Shown here one piece after another: positions 33,555-45,636 of a stretch of DNA of 64,000 nt. The translations under genes were made by a program, and so were the position numbers. This stretch comes from Moringa oleifera (Eukaryota; Streptophyta; Magnoliopsida; Brassicales; Moringaceae). How positions within the stretch are numbered: position 1 is the stretch's first letter; the number at the start of each line of letters is the position of its first letter. Location of the stretch: NCBI GenBank assembly GCA_021397835.1, contig JAJFZO010000152.1, forward strand, positions 170,001-234,000, written 5' to 3'. The notes beneath the pieces are model-generated. The model ran no database searches and was not told the origin of the DNA. It saw only the letters and a program-made list of their open reading frames with translations.

Positions 33555-34720
33555 ACATCCTTCGAGACATCGCGCCAACTAGGACCAAAGCATGCCGCAA
33601 GGCTCCCTGAGGCCAAAGCTGTCGCGATCGTCGTTCAAAATCGATGGGACATGGGACAAATGCTTTTCCTTGATAGTCAAAGGCTGAGGCCACTTCTATC
33701 GTAACATTTTTCACACTTGAGGGGATGACCGAGCACCCGTGTCCCAAAGTCGTCGCATGCTGAAGCAAGCTGCGCTTGGAGCATAAGGCCCGGCTGAGGT
33801 TTCCACCCATGCTCGTGAGGGACATGGTGCAAAGACGGCTGACTCGAATCATCGAATTCCTTTTGTGAAGGCACAAGACCCAGGGTCCCGACGTCACCCA
33901 CAAAAAGCCAACATATGGCTCAGGGTCGAGCTTGAAGCGACATCGTAGTTGACAGTTTGATGCGGGAGCATGGAGCTTGCCAATGTGCACGACTAGATCA
34001 CCACTCACACACCGCACGTACAAATGGGCAGGAACAGCACCAAATGAGCTGCAAGCCGATGAGCAAAGGCCTATCGATCATGCAGGTCGTCGAGTGCCAC
34101 CACACCCAAGCTGTTAGGCTCGAAATTGTTTCGATAGCGAGGGACAATTCTTCGATGGCAAGGGACCATCGATGAGGCCTTGGCAGTAGGGGTGTCATGT
34201 CGTGCCCAGGCTGGCCGTGTGGCTCGCTCGATGCTAATGGTCGATGATTGTATAATCAATCACACTCCACAATGAGTTCGCCTAGGTAAGCCTAAGCGTC
34301 GGGATCCTGCAACGAAGCACTCCACATGCTCAAAATTTCCCCCAGGGATTTGGCACTCGCGTAGCATGCATCATTGTTAGCTTCGCCGCCCATACCGTCG
34401 AGCTTGTCTAGCCACATCCCAGCTCATTATCCCATCATTTTTTTCATTTTGTTGCCCACATTTTCCAACATTTTCCCATTCCATTGGCTACTGATCGGGC
34501 ATCCTACACTCTTCGGCTGACGTCATCGGCCGCCTGCCTGTCGGCGGTGGTGGTCGCCACAACCATGCACCACTGGTTGGATGGGCAAGGCAGCAAGGGG
34601 CCCTACCCATGCCATGGTCGCTGGGTTCCCCAAGCCCAGTGCTTGCCCATGTGGGATGGGCAGGGGGGGAGCACGCATGGCCCGTTGGCACCCAGCAAGC
34701 TAGGTGACCACCTCCCCCCC
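33555..34720 (-). other. 5'ETS, unit D
   Basis: Upstream leader of the rRNA precursor. The part next to 18S is homologous to unit B, and the part beyond 34310 is unique to this unit in the window. If the start site proposed at 34720 is right, the ETS is about 1.17 kb. The open frames (up to 159 codons) are spurious. Confidence 0.7.
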
Positions 34721-34732
34721 TAAAAAGTCTTA
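34712..34732 (-). promoter_or_regulatory. Candidate Pol I transcription start region
   Basis: The minus strand reads AGACTTTTTAGGGGGGGAGG. Plant rDNA start sites typically read TATATA followed by a run of G, and this is a degraded version in the right place: between the ETS and an AT-rich block of about 350 bp, itself upstream of the spacer repeats. No such site remains in unit B. The call is tentative because the TATA part is changed. Confidence 0.35.
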
Positions 34733-35080
34733 AATGAAATTTCACTCCCAGTCGGAGGAAACATTAATATGTCTGAGCCGTCATAATAAGTCTAAAAAAT
34801 TATTTACTTGGAATTTTGAGCTCAAATTTTGTACATAAATGGAGAATAATCATATCTCCCACCAAAAAAAATTTCAAAATTTAATGGGTACTAAAATTTT
34901 TTAATGAATTTTCTATAGCTAAAAATTGAAAAAATCATCAAAAATAGCTCATCAATCAAAATGATCCCAAACTTTAGGGGCAGACTCCTCATGAATTACA
35001 TAATTTATTTGAGTCATTTCGGGAACAATTTCATGATGGAAAGACTGTAAATTGACACAAATTTTGCAACTGATCATTAC
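34733..35080 (-). other. AT-rich spacer upstream of candidate Pol I promoter
   Basis: About 350 bp of AT-rich, non-repetitive sequence between the candidate start site and the GC-rich subrepeats. It contains poly-A and poly-T tracts (accaaaaaaaatttcaaaat). No coding signal is seen. AT-rich DNA next to the promoter is common in plant rDNA spacers. Confidence 0.55.
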
Positions 35081-38000
35081 GACCAGCAAGCTGGGTTAGC
35101 TGTGCCTCTGCCTGTCCAGCGCACCTCCAGCCACCCCATGGCTGCCCTCAGGGTCTATCACAGCCAGGGGACATGGCCAAGCCCAGCTTGCCAATGAAAT
35201 CAACACCCGCAGCATGTGCCGAGCCTCACAGCATGCTCGCGGCTAACTTGCATGGGGCGCCCCTGGCGAGGCTAGCGCCATGCCTGCCAGGGACTGCTGT
35301 GGCACCCTTAGCTCGAATGCCGGGCAGTAAGTCGAGGGGCAAGGATGAGGGGGACGGCTCGCGATGGGCGCCCGTGGCCTGCGGGCACGCCCACCGCTAC
35401 TACACATTGGGTAAGCAGCCCATGCTATGCCTACTGGGGGCTACCAAGGAGTGCCTCCCATGCCTAGGGTTTGTGCGACATGGCTCTCTTGGCTCACTCG
35501 ATGGGCACTATGTCAAGCGGCTAGGACGAGGGGCCTGGCTTGCGATGGGCACCAATGGCCTAGATGGCGTGCCCACCGTTGTTGCACGCTGGGCACTATA
35601 TCATGGGGCTAACTTGCGATGGGTGCCCGTGGCCTGGCTGGTGCACCGCTGCCGCACGCTGGGCAAGCAACCCATGCCATGCCTGCTAAAGGTGGTTAAG
35701 GCATGCCTTCCGTGCCCCAAGTTCGTGCGACGTGGATCCCCTGGCTCGCTTGTCGGGCATAGGGATGAGGGTGCTAGCTCACGATGGACGCCCGTGGCCT
35801 GGTTGACGCGCCCACTGCTGTCGCATGCTGGGCACATAGCCCATGCCATGCCTGCTGGGGGCTTCCGAGGCATCTGTGCGACGTGGCTCCCTTGGCTCGC
35901 TCGCTGGGCACTAATGTCGAAGGGCTGGCTCGTGATGGGCACTCGTGGCCTTGCTGGGCGCCCACCGCTATCGCACGTTAGGCAAGCAGCCCATGCCATG
36001 CCTGCTAGGGGCTATCGAGGCATGCTCTCGTGGGTTCGTGCGGCATGGCTCCCCTAGCTCGCTCGCTTGGCACTACGTTGAGGGGGCTGGCTCGCGATGG
36101 GTGCCCGTGGCCTGCCTGGCGTGCCCACCGCTGCCACATACTGGGCAAACGGCCCAAGCCGCGCTTATTGAGGTCCATCGAGGGATGCCTCCCATGCCCA
36201 GCTCGTGTGCTGGACACTACGTTGAGGGGTAAGGACCACGGGGCTTGCTCACCATGGGCTCCAGTGGCCTGGTTGGCTCGCCCACCGCTGCCGCACGCTA
36301 GGTACTTGGCCCATGCCCTGCCTGCTGGGGGCTTCCGAGGCACACCTCCCATACCCAAGGACCGTGCGATGCGGCTTCCCTGGCTCGCTTGCTGGTTACA
36401 ACATCGAAGGACAGGGACGATTGGGCTCGCTCGCGATGGACGCTAATGGCCCGGCTGAGGCGCCCACCGCTGCGGCATGATGGGTACTTGGCCCATGCCG
36501 TGCTTGGTGGTGGTTGCTGAGGCATGCCTCCAGTGCCCAAGGTCCATGCGACGCAGCTTCCATGGTTCGCACACTGGGCACTATGTTGTGGGGCGGGGAC
36601 GAGGGGGCTGGCTTGCGATGGGCACCCATGGCTAGGCTGGCGCGTCGACTATTGCCGCACAATGAGTAAGCCCTTGTCGTGCCTACTGAGGGCTGCTGAG
36701 GTATGGCTTCCGTGCCCAGGGTTCGTGCGACGCAATCACCTTGGCTCGCTCGCTGGCCACTGCGTCGAGGGGCAGGCACGACGGAGCTGGCTCGCGATGG
36801 GCGCCCGTGGCCCAGTTGGCGCACCCACTGCTGTCGTACATTGGGCAACCAGCCCTTGCCATGCCTACTTGGGGCTACCAAGGCATGACCCCCGTGCCTT
36901 GTATCCGTGCGATGCGGCTCCCTTGGCTCCCTCGTTGGGCACTACGTCGAGGGTCAGGGACGAGGGGGCTGGGTAGTGATGGGCACCACTGGCCTTGCTG
37001 GCACGCTCACAGCTGTCGTATACTGGGCACTTGGCCTTTATAAGGGGCTGCCGAGGCGTGCTTCCCATGCTTAGGGTCTGTGCGACGCGGCTCCCCTGGC
37101 TCGCTTAGTAGGCACCATGTCCAGGGGCAGGGACGACGAGGCTGGTTCGCGATGCGCGCCAGTGGATGTGTCGGGCACACCCAACGCTGCCACTCGCTAG
37201 GCACTTGGCCGATGCCATGTCCACTGGAGGCTGCCGACGCGTGTCACTCATGCCTAGGGTTCGTGCCACATGGGTCACCTGGCTTGCTGGTTGGGCATTA
37301 TGTCGAGTGACAAGGACGAAGGGGCTGGCTTGCGATGGGCAGCCGTGGCTCGGCTGACGTGCCTACTACTGCCGTACGCTGGACAAGCAGCCCTTAGCAT
37401 GCCTGTCAGGGGCTAACGAGGCATGACTCCCGTGCCAAGTGTCCGTGCGATGCGGCACCCCTATCTCGCTCGCTGGGCACTACGTCGAGGGACAGCGACG
37501 ATGGGTTGGCTCGCGATGGGTGCTAGTGACTTGGGTGGCGTGCCCACCGCTGTGGCATGTTGAGCACTTGGCCCATTCCTTGACTGCTGGGGGCTGCCGA
37601 AACGTGCCTCCCGTGCCCAGGGTCCATGCGATGCAGCTCCCCTAGCTTGCTTGCTTGGCACTGCGTCGAAGGTCAGGGACGAAGGGGCTGGCACGCGATG
37701 GGCACCCATGGCCGAGTTGGCGCGCCCACCGCTGCAGCACGCTGGGCAAGCAGCCCATGCGATGCCTGCTGGGGGCCGCCAAAGCATGCCTCTCGTGCCC
37801 GAGGTTCGTGCAACGCAGCTCCCCTAGCTCGCTCGTTTGGCACTACGTCGAGTGTTTGGGACCAGGGGGTTGGCTCGCGAAGGGTGCCTGTTGCCTGGCT
37901 AGCACGCCCACTGCTGCCGCACGCTGGGCAAGCATCCCTTGCCATGCTTGCTGGGGGCTGCCAAGGCATGCCTCCCTTGCCCAAGGACCGTGGGACACGG

Positions 38001-41000
38001 CTCCTCAAGCTTGCTCCCGATGGGCGCTAGTGGCTCGTTTAGCGGGCCCATCGCTACCGCACGCTGGGAACTTGGCCCATGCCATGCCTGCTGGACGCTG
38101 CTGCCGAGTGCCTCCTATGCCCAAGGTTCGTGTGATGCAGCTCCCCTGGCGCACACACTGGGCACTACTTCGAGGTTCTAAGACGACGGGGTAGGCTCGC
38201 GATGGGTGCCAGTGGCCTGGCTGGGTTGTCCGCCGCTACCGCACGCTGGGCATTTGGCCTAGCTGGTGCCCCCACCGCTACCGCACGCTGGGCAAACAAC
38301 CCTTGCCGTGCCTACTGGGTGCTGCCAAGGCATGCCTCCTGTGCAAAGGGACTGTGCGATGCAGGTCCTCTGGCTCGCTTGCTGGGCACTATGTTGAGGG
38401 GTAGGAACAGGGGGGTTGGCTCGTGATGGGCACCCATTGCCTGGTTGGAGTGTTGACCACTGCAGCACGATGGCCTTTGCTATGCCTGCTAGGGGCTGCC
38501 GAGGTATGCCTCACTTGCTAGTGCAATCGTCGTCGCACGCTGGGCACTTTGCCCATGTCGTGCCTACTGGGGGCTGCCAATGAGTACCTCCCATGCCGAG
38601 GGTTTGTGCAACATGGCTCCCCTGGCTCGCTCGCTGGGCACTATGTCGAGGGGTCGGACGACGGGGCTGGCTCGCGATGGGCGCCAATGGCTTGGCTGGG
38701 GCACCCACCATAGCCGCACGCTAGGCACTTGGTCCAAGCTATACCGATTGGGGGCTGCTGATGCATGCCTCCCATGCCAAGGGTTCATGCGACGCATCTC
38801 TCCTGGTTTGCTCGCTGGGCACAACGTTTAGTGTCACAGACGAGGGGTTTGCTTCGCGGTGGGTGCCCGTGGCCCGGCTAGCGCCCCTACCGCTGCCGCA
38901 CTCTGGGCAAGTAGCCCTTGCCGTGCCTGTTGGGCTATGCCTGGGCATGCCTCCCATGCCCAGGGTCCGTGCGACGTGGCTCCCCATGGCTCGCTCGTTG
39001 GGCACCATGTCAAGGGACAGGGACGATGGGGCTAGCCTGCGATGGGCGCCCGTGGCCTGGCTATCACACACACTACTGCCACATGCTGGGCAAGCAGACC
39101 ATACTGTGCCTATTTGGGACTGCTGAGGCATGCCTCTCATGCCCAAGGCCCGTGAGACGCGGCTTCCATGGCTCGCACGCTGGGCACCATGTCAACGGGC
39201 AGGGACGAGGGGGCTGGCTCGCGATGGGCACCCATGGCCTAGCTGGAGTGCCAACTGCTGCAACACGATGGGTAAGACCTTGTCGTGCTTGCTGGGGGCT
39301 GCCAAGGTATGGCTCTAGTGGCCAGTGTACGTGCGACACGGTCCCCTTGGCTCACTCACTGGCCACTACGTCGAGGGGCAAGGACGAGGGGGCTGGTTCG
39401 CGATGGGCACCCGTGGCCCGGCTAGCGCGACCACCGCTGCCGCACGCTGGACAAGCAGCCCTTGGCATGCCTGCTAGGGGCTACCGAGGCATGGCTCCCG
39501 TGCCCAGGATCCAAGCGACGCGGCTCCCCTGGCCTGCCCGCTGGGCACTACGCCGAGGGTTAGAGACGAGGGTGCTGGCTCGCAATGGGCGCTAGTGGCC
39601 TGGCTGGCACGCCCACCGCTGTCGAACGCTGAGCACTTGCCCATTCCGTGACTGCTGAGGGCTGCCGATGTGTGCCTACTGTTCCCAGGGTCCGTGCGAT
39701 GCGACTTCCCTAGCTCGCTCGCTTAGCACTACGTCGAGGGTCAGGGACGAGGGGGCTGGCTGGCAATGGGTGCCTGTGGCCGGGCTGGCGCGTCGATTGC
39801 TGCAGCACGCTGGGCAAGCAGCCCATGCCATGCCTGCTGGGGGCTGCCGAGGCATACCTCCTATGCCCAAGATCCGTGCAATGCGACTCCCCTGGCTCGC
39901 TTGCTGGGCACTACGTCAAGGGGTAGGGACGACAGTGCTGGCTCGCGACAGGTGCCCATGGCCTGGCTGGTGCGCCCACCGCTGCAGCACACCGGGCACT
40001 TGGCCCATGCCGTACCTGCTTGGGGGCTGCCGACGCGTGCCTCCCATGCCCAAGGTTCGTGCGACGTGGCTCCCCTGGTTTGCTCGCTGGCCGCTACATC
40101 GAGTGTCAGGGACGAAGGGGCTGGCTCGTGATGGGCGTCGATGGCCAGGCTGGCGTGCCCATCGTTACCTCAGTTGGGCAAGCAGCCCATGCTGTGCCTG
40201 CTGGGGGCTGCCGAGGCATGCGTCCCGTGCCAAGGGTCCATGCGACGCGGCTCCCTCACTCACCTACAAAGAACTACGTCAAGGTGTAGGGATGATGGGG
40301 CTGGCTAGCGGCAGGTGCCCATGGACTGGCTGGTGCGCCAACCGCTATCGCACGCTAGGCACATTTGTTCCATGCTGTGCCTGCTGGCGGCTGCCGAGGC
40401 ATGCCTCTCGAGCCCAGGGTTCGTGCGACATGGCTCCCTTGGCTCGCTTGCTGGGCACCATGTCGAGGTGCAGGGATGAGGGGACTGGCTCGCGATAGGA
40501 GTCAGTAGCCTGGCTGGCGCGCCCACCTCGGCAGCACGTTGGGCATGCAGCCCATGCCGTGCCTGCTGGGGGCTACCGAGGAATGCCTCCCGTGCCAAGG
40601 GTCCGTGCCACACGGCTCCCTAGCTCTCCCACTGGGCACTACGTCGAAGGGCAGGGACGACAGGGCTGGCTCGCGATGGGCGCCAGTGGACTGGCTGGCA
40701 TCCCACCGCTGCCGCACGCTGGGCACTTCGCCCATGCCATACCTGTTGGGGGTTGCCAACGCGTGTCTCCCGTTCCCAGGATTCTTGCGATGCGGTTCCC
40801 CTGGTTTACTCGGTGGGCACTACACTGAGTGTTAGGGACGAGAGGCTAGCTCGCAATAGGAGCGAGTGGCCTGGCTGAAGCACCCATCGCTGCCGCACAC
40901 TAGGCACTTGGCCCATGCCGCGCTTGCTGGGGGCTGATGACGCATGCCTCCCATGCCTATGGTCAGTGCAACGCGGCCCCCTTGGTTTGCTTGCTCAGTG

Positions 41001-41905
41001 TTACGTCAAGTGTCAAGGACGATGAGGCTGGCTCACGATGGGAGCCCGTGGCTCGGCTGGCACGCCCACAGTTGCCGCATGCTAGGCAAGTTACCCATGC
41101 CATACCTGCTTGGGGCTACTAAGGCATGCCTCCCATGCCTAGGGTCCATGCGACGCGGCTCCCTTAGCTTGCTCGCTAGGCACTACGTCGAGGGTCAGGG
41201 ACGAGGGGGCTAGCTCATGATGGGCACCCGTGGCCTAGCTGACGCACCGATCATGGCAGCACGCTGGGCATGCAACCCATGCCGTGCCTACTCAGGGCTG
41301 CCTAGGCATGCCTTCTATGCCCGCGATCTGTGCGATGTGGCTCCCCTGGCTTGCTTGCTGGGCACTACGTCGAGGGTTAGGGACGAGGGGCTGGCTCACG
41401 ATCGATGCCACGGCCTGGCTGGCGCGCCCGCTGCTGCTTCATGCTGGGCACTTGGCCCATGCCGTGCCTACCGGGGACTGCCGAGGCGTGCCTCCCGTTC
41501 CTAGGGTCTATGCAACGCGGCTTCCCTGGCTCCCTCGCTGGGCACTACGTCGTGGGACCAGGACGACGGGGTTGTCTCTTGATGGGTGCTAGTGTCCTAG
41601 CTAGCGCACCCACCACTGCCACACGCTGGGCACTTGGCCCATGCTATGCTTGCTCCAGGTTGCCAACGTGTGCCTCCCGTGCCCAGGGTTTGTGCAACGT
41701 GGCTCACCTGGCTGGCTCGTTGGGCAGTAAGTCGAGGGGCAGGGACAAGGGGGCTGGTTCGATATGGGCACCCGTGGCCTGGCTGGCACGCCCACCGCTG
41801 CCACGCGCTAGGCAAGCAACCTTTGCCATGCCTGCTGGGGGCTGCCGAGGCATGCCTTTCGTGCCCAGTTTCTGTGTGACACGGCTCACCTCACTCGCTC
41901 GCTGG
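35081..41905 (-). repeat. rDNA intergenic spacer subrepeat array 2
   Basis: About 6.8 kb of the same subrepeat family as array 1 (ggcactacgtcgaggg, gggctggctcgcgatgggc, cgcacgctgggcacttggcc, ggcatgcctcccatgccc), roughly 40 units of 155-185 bp. Here many units read actacgtcg where array 1 mostly reads actatgtcg, and gggcacttggccc alternates with gggcaagcagccc, so the two arrays have their own variants. The array ends abruptly at about 41905. The long open frames (up to 294 codons) are repeat artefacts. Confidence 0.92.
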
Positions 41906-42590
41906 TTGAGTCACATATTGCGCACTTACTACTTGTTTTATTAGTTTAGAAATATGATTTATGGTATGTTTTATTGACTCATTTTATATTTTTGTATTAG
42001 GGCTCAAAGGTTAAAGCGGGGTACCGCTTTTCCAAATCCGAAGAAGTTACCATCAAACTCCTGGAATTTACAATCGTTAAGATTAAAAGAGTTTATTTAA
42101 ATTCAATGCAATTTAGGAAAGATTTGATGAAAAAAAAAACTCTTTTAAAAAAGGATTTAAAGGTGCGAATCCAACATTAAGCCTTTTATAATAATAATCT
42201 GATTCTCTTTTTTTTTTTTTTTTTAGTTTTTCAAGTTAAGAGTTTATAACTTAATAAGAGAAGTTTTGTAGTTTATGTTTTTTTTCTAAAATAGAACTAT
42301 TGTAACTAAATAGTTGTGACTTCAATCCAGAGATAGAACTCAAAAAAAAAAAAAATTGTTCTTTATCATCTTATTTTCATTTGTTAATTATTTAATATAA
42401 TTTTAAAAATCTATAAATTTATTTCCATTTGCATAGCTTTGTATTAATTTATCAAACTAATTAGGGATATGGGGGGGGGGGGCGGGGAACGTATTATACA
42501 AAATAAAGTTTTGATTTCTATCATAATTCATGCAGAGATGTATGCAGTTGAGGCAGGCTAACAGACCAGTAGACTTGAACCTTGTTCTTA
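41906..42590. other. AT-rich junction between rDNA and plastid-like block
   Basis: AT-rich DNA with poly-T and poly-A tracts and a run of 12 G at 42471-42482. I recognise no gene. It marks the outer edge of the rDNA block. Confidence 0.4.
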
Positions 42591-42594
42591 CATG

Positions 42595-42770
42595 ACCCAA
42601 TCAATTCGATCAGGCACTTGCCATCTATTTTCATTCTTCAACTCTTTGACAACACGAAAAAACCATTGTTCAACTCTTTAACAATATGAAAAAACCAAAA
42701 GCTTTGCCCTCCTTCTCTATCTATCCAAGGGATGGAAGGGCGGAGACCTTTGGTGTCCCCTCTAGTCAAT
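42595..42770 (+). other. Plastid inverted-repeat spacer-like segment (near ycf2)
   Basis: Contains caatcaattcgatcaggcac and two tandem copies of ttcaactcttt.acaa.a.gaaaaaacca, followed by a stretch rich in CCTTC and CTATC. From memory this resembles the plastid DNA just upstream of ycf2. The match rests on recall only. Confidence 0.4.
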
Positions 42771-42937
42771 AAGCTTTTCAGCACTTTGAATTCGATATGA
42801 ATTTTTTTTTTTCAAAATATTAGATTATGTATCAAAAGAGTAGTATGAGATAAGGGGGATTTTCAATTTTATCTTAGCTATTGTGGGCCCATTTCAGCGT
42901 CACAAACCTTTTTTCACACCGAAAGGCTATTAAGAAT

Positions 42938-43040
42938 ATTTGTGTTATGAAAAAGTACAAAAAAAAAAAACTTTAGGATTGCTGAATCACAGATGAAATA
43001 AATAAAATAAATATATAAAGCAACGGGATCATCAGAGTAT
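42938..43040 (+). repeat. Direct repeat copy 1 (plastid-like spacer)
   Basis: About 100 bp (gttatgaaaaagtac, then ctgaatcacag, then ataaataaaataaatatata) that recurs with few changes at 47371-47475. The two copies bracket most of the plastid mosaic. Confidence 0.75.
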
Positions 43041-43078
43041 TTTTTTTTAACTCTTCTGAGAAAAAGAAGGGTGGTAAT

Positions 43079-43453
43079 TTGCGGATCCACTCTTTTTCCT
43101 ATTCAAAGATCAGCCCTTTGTCTCTATGTTTTCACATTGAGAATTTTTTGCAGATGAAAAGATGTCAAAGGGGCTTCTTACTTCCCAAATAGATCCTCTA
43201 CATCTATATATAAACTCTGGTTTATTAAGAATACACAAGAAAAGCACTTCGAATTGTTGATTCGTCACTAGAGATGACTTAAAACCAATAGTTAATTATC
43301 TAATGGATTTTTCCGTTCTAATACTCCATCTGAGAGTTATCAGTATTTATCAAATCTATTCCCATCTAATGGAACACTATTGGATCAAATGATAAAGATA
43401 TTGTTGAGAAAAAGATGGCTTTTCTTGGATGAAATGAAAATTAGATTCATGTA
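43079..43453 (+). pseudogene. ycf2: ycf2 3' end fragment (plastid-derived)
   Basis: The reading frame gives DPLFFLFKDQPFV, then [15 protein letters not shown], then (in shifted frames) YQSL-type sequence and [10 protein letters not shown] before a TAA. This is the C-terminal end of the plastid Ycf2 protein. At least one stop (His/Arg codon changed to TGA near FSH) and several frameshifts break it. Ycf2 is a large plastid ATPase-like protein tied to protein import; only about 125 codons of roughly 2,280 are here. Confidence 0.85.
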
Positions 43454-43987
43454 ATAGGAGAAAGGTTCCTATTACTTAACCGAAATTATTTATTCGTTGG
43501 GACAATAATCCATGGGAGGACTAATTTAAGGATGAGGAATTAGCACACCGACTCGCTTTCTTCCTTCCCCTTCTTATTCTTAGTCTAAAGGAAACCTTTT
43601 TTTAAAGAGTGTTGCAAAATAGAAAAGAGGTATTTTGAAATTTACATGAGACTTGGTCCCAAATTCTAACTAAATTCTAATAAGTATTATCATTATTAAT
43701 AATTTTTAATAAAAAATACATTTCTAAATAGAATAGATTTTTAACTCTATTTAGAAATAGGTATTAGAAATAGGTAAATTGAATTTAATTATTTAGTTTA
43801 TATTAAATAATTAAATAAATTATTGCAAAATTTATGAGATTATAATGATCAGTACCTCTGATCCGATTAAATTTTGAATAATCAAGAATCCCACTTTTTT
43901 TTATCAAAAAATCTGAACTAAAGAATTTGTGTCTCACTTGATCATTATTCACTCAGTAGCTAAAAATATACCTTCGTTCGACAGAAA

Positions 43988-44571
43988 GAGAATTCGAATT
44001 TATTAGCAAAGAGGCGAAGAAATCAATTTATCATTCCATTCCAATCAATTTAAGAACAAAAGAAAGAACTAATGTCATGTTCAGGCATCTCAATTGAAAT
44101 ACCCATAAATGGTACTTTTTGTAGAAATAGTATTCTTGCTTTTCTTTACGATCCTCGATACAAAAGAAAGAGTTCAGGAATTCTTAAATATGGGACTATG
44201 GGGGCGCATTCAATCATTAAAAAAGAGGATGTGATTAAGTATCGAGGAGTGAAAAAATTTAAGACAAAATACCAAATGAAGGTAGATCGATTTTTTTTTC
44301 ATTCCCGAGGAAGTGCATATTTTACTCGAATTTTCTTCCATAATGGTATGAAATAACAGTATCATTGGAGTAGGTACACGAATCACTTTAAATACAAGAA
44401 GTTAAGTAGGTAGATTTGTCCGAGTGGATAAAAAAAAAAAGATATTGAACTTAAAATCTTTTTTGGAGATATCCATTTTCTAGGAAAGACAGATAAGATA
44501 TCCCGACACAATGGCATCTTGATACCTCCAGGAAGGCAAAAAACATACTCTAAGGAATCAAAAAAATTGAA
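43988..44571 (+). pseudogene. rpoC2: rpoC2 internal fragment (plastid-derived)
   Basis: The frame reads NLLAKRRRNQFIIPFQSI, a TAA in place of Gln, then [27 protein letters not shown]-type sequence and [11 protein letters not shown]. This is the middle part of the beta'' subunit of the plastid-encoded RNA polymerase. After RFFF a frameshift occurs at an eight-T run. The rest (IIGVGTRITLNTRS, then sequence like GGLVRV) continues in other frames with more stops. It ends at about 44571, joined directly to a ycf2 fragment. Confidence 0.9.
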
Positions 44572-44868
44572 CAATAAAGAGGCAAAACATAATCAACTTG
44601 AGTTTGGGACAACTATTCGAAATCTTAGTGAAAGACAGGATTTGTTATCTCATGTTTGCTTTTCACGAAAAAAATACCAATTGAAGTGGAGGGTTTCTTC
44701 AAACAACAAGGAGTTGGGTCAACTATTCAATCAAATGATATTGAGCATGTTTCCCATCTCTTCTCAAGAAACAAGTGGGCTATTTCCTTGTAAAAATGTG
44801 CTCAATTTCATATGTGGCAATTCCACCAAGATCTCGTCATTAGTTAGGGAAAGAATCTGCACAAATTG
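44572..44868 (+). pseudogene. ycf2: ycf2 N-terminal region fragment (plastid-derived)
   Basis: Translations give [49 protein letters not shown] and CAQFHMWQF, a stretch within roughly the first 320 residues of Ycf2. One frameshift and at least two stops interrupt it. It comes from the opposite end of ycf2 to the fragment at 43079 and lies downstream of it, so the two do not reflect one collinear copy. Confidence 0.88.
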
Positions 44869-44904
44869 TTTTTTTTTTTTTTGTAGGAATTTTGATAGAT
44901 TGGG

Positions 44905-45388
44905 CTCAGCAAAAGGGCTTAGGTCACATTTTATTCATGAAATGGGTTGGATTGCTATTAATCTAGATACAGTAAAATAATTCTATTAAGTTTAATGTAC
45001 TTATTCGATCTAATAAGTATAAGTACCTTGTGTCAGAATTAAGATATTCTATGGCTCGAATCTTTAGTATTCTCTTATTTATTACCTATATTTACTATTT
45101 AGGCAGAATACCGTCACCAATTTTTATTAAGAAACTAAAAAGAACCTCAAAAATGGAAGAAAATGGGGGGGGGGGGGGGGGGGGGACTAAATAGGACCAC
45201 GAGGTATCCACCGAAGAAGATCCTTTTCCTTCTCTTTTTTTAGAAGAAAAGAAGGTTCCAAACAAAATTGATGAAATAGAAGAGATCCAAGTGAATGGAA
45301 AGGAAAAAAAATATAAGGATGATGGATTTGAATTAATCAACATACAAAGGGCATGCTATCGACAAATATACTATGTTTTGTTATTCTA
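44905..45388 (+). pseudogene. ycf1: ycf1 N-terminal fragment (plastid-derived)
   Basis: Translations give [13 protein letters not shown], then [21 protein letters not shown] and [10 protein letters not shown], then after a long poly-G tract KIDEIEEIQVNGKEKKYKDD. This is the N-terminal membrane and linker part of plastid Ycf1 (Tic214). A stop after the WI stretch, the poly-G insertion and a frameshift show that it is dead. Confidence 0.85.
45165..45185 (+). repeat. Poly-G run of 21
   Basis: An uninterrupted run of 21 G inside the ycf1 fragment, where the plastid gene encodes a variable acidic linker. Either a true expansion in nuclear DNA or an assembly or base-calling artefact. Confidence 0.85.
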
Positions 45389-45636
45389 AGTGGTTATTCT
45401 ATTTTGGGTAATGAGAAACTTCTTATTCTTAACTGATTAATAGTTTGAGATCATTCCTATTTAGAATTTTTCTATAAATAGAATCATTTATGATATAAGC
45501 GGTAATCCTAGATATATTACCAATTGGGTTTTTGCTAAATGGAGTTTGGATACTTCATTTTATTGGTCCAACCAAGTCAAAGATAAATCATTCTAATTGA
45601 AAATATTAATCTGAATACCCCAAAAAATGGATCTAA

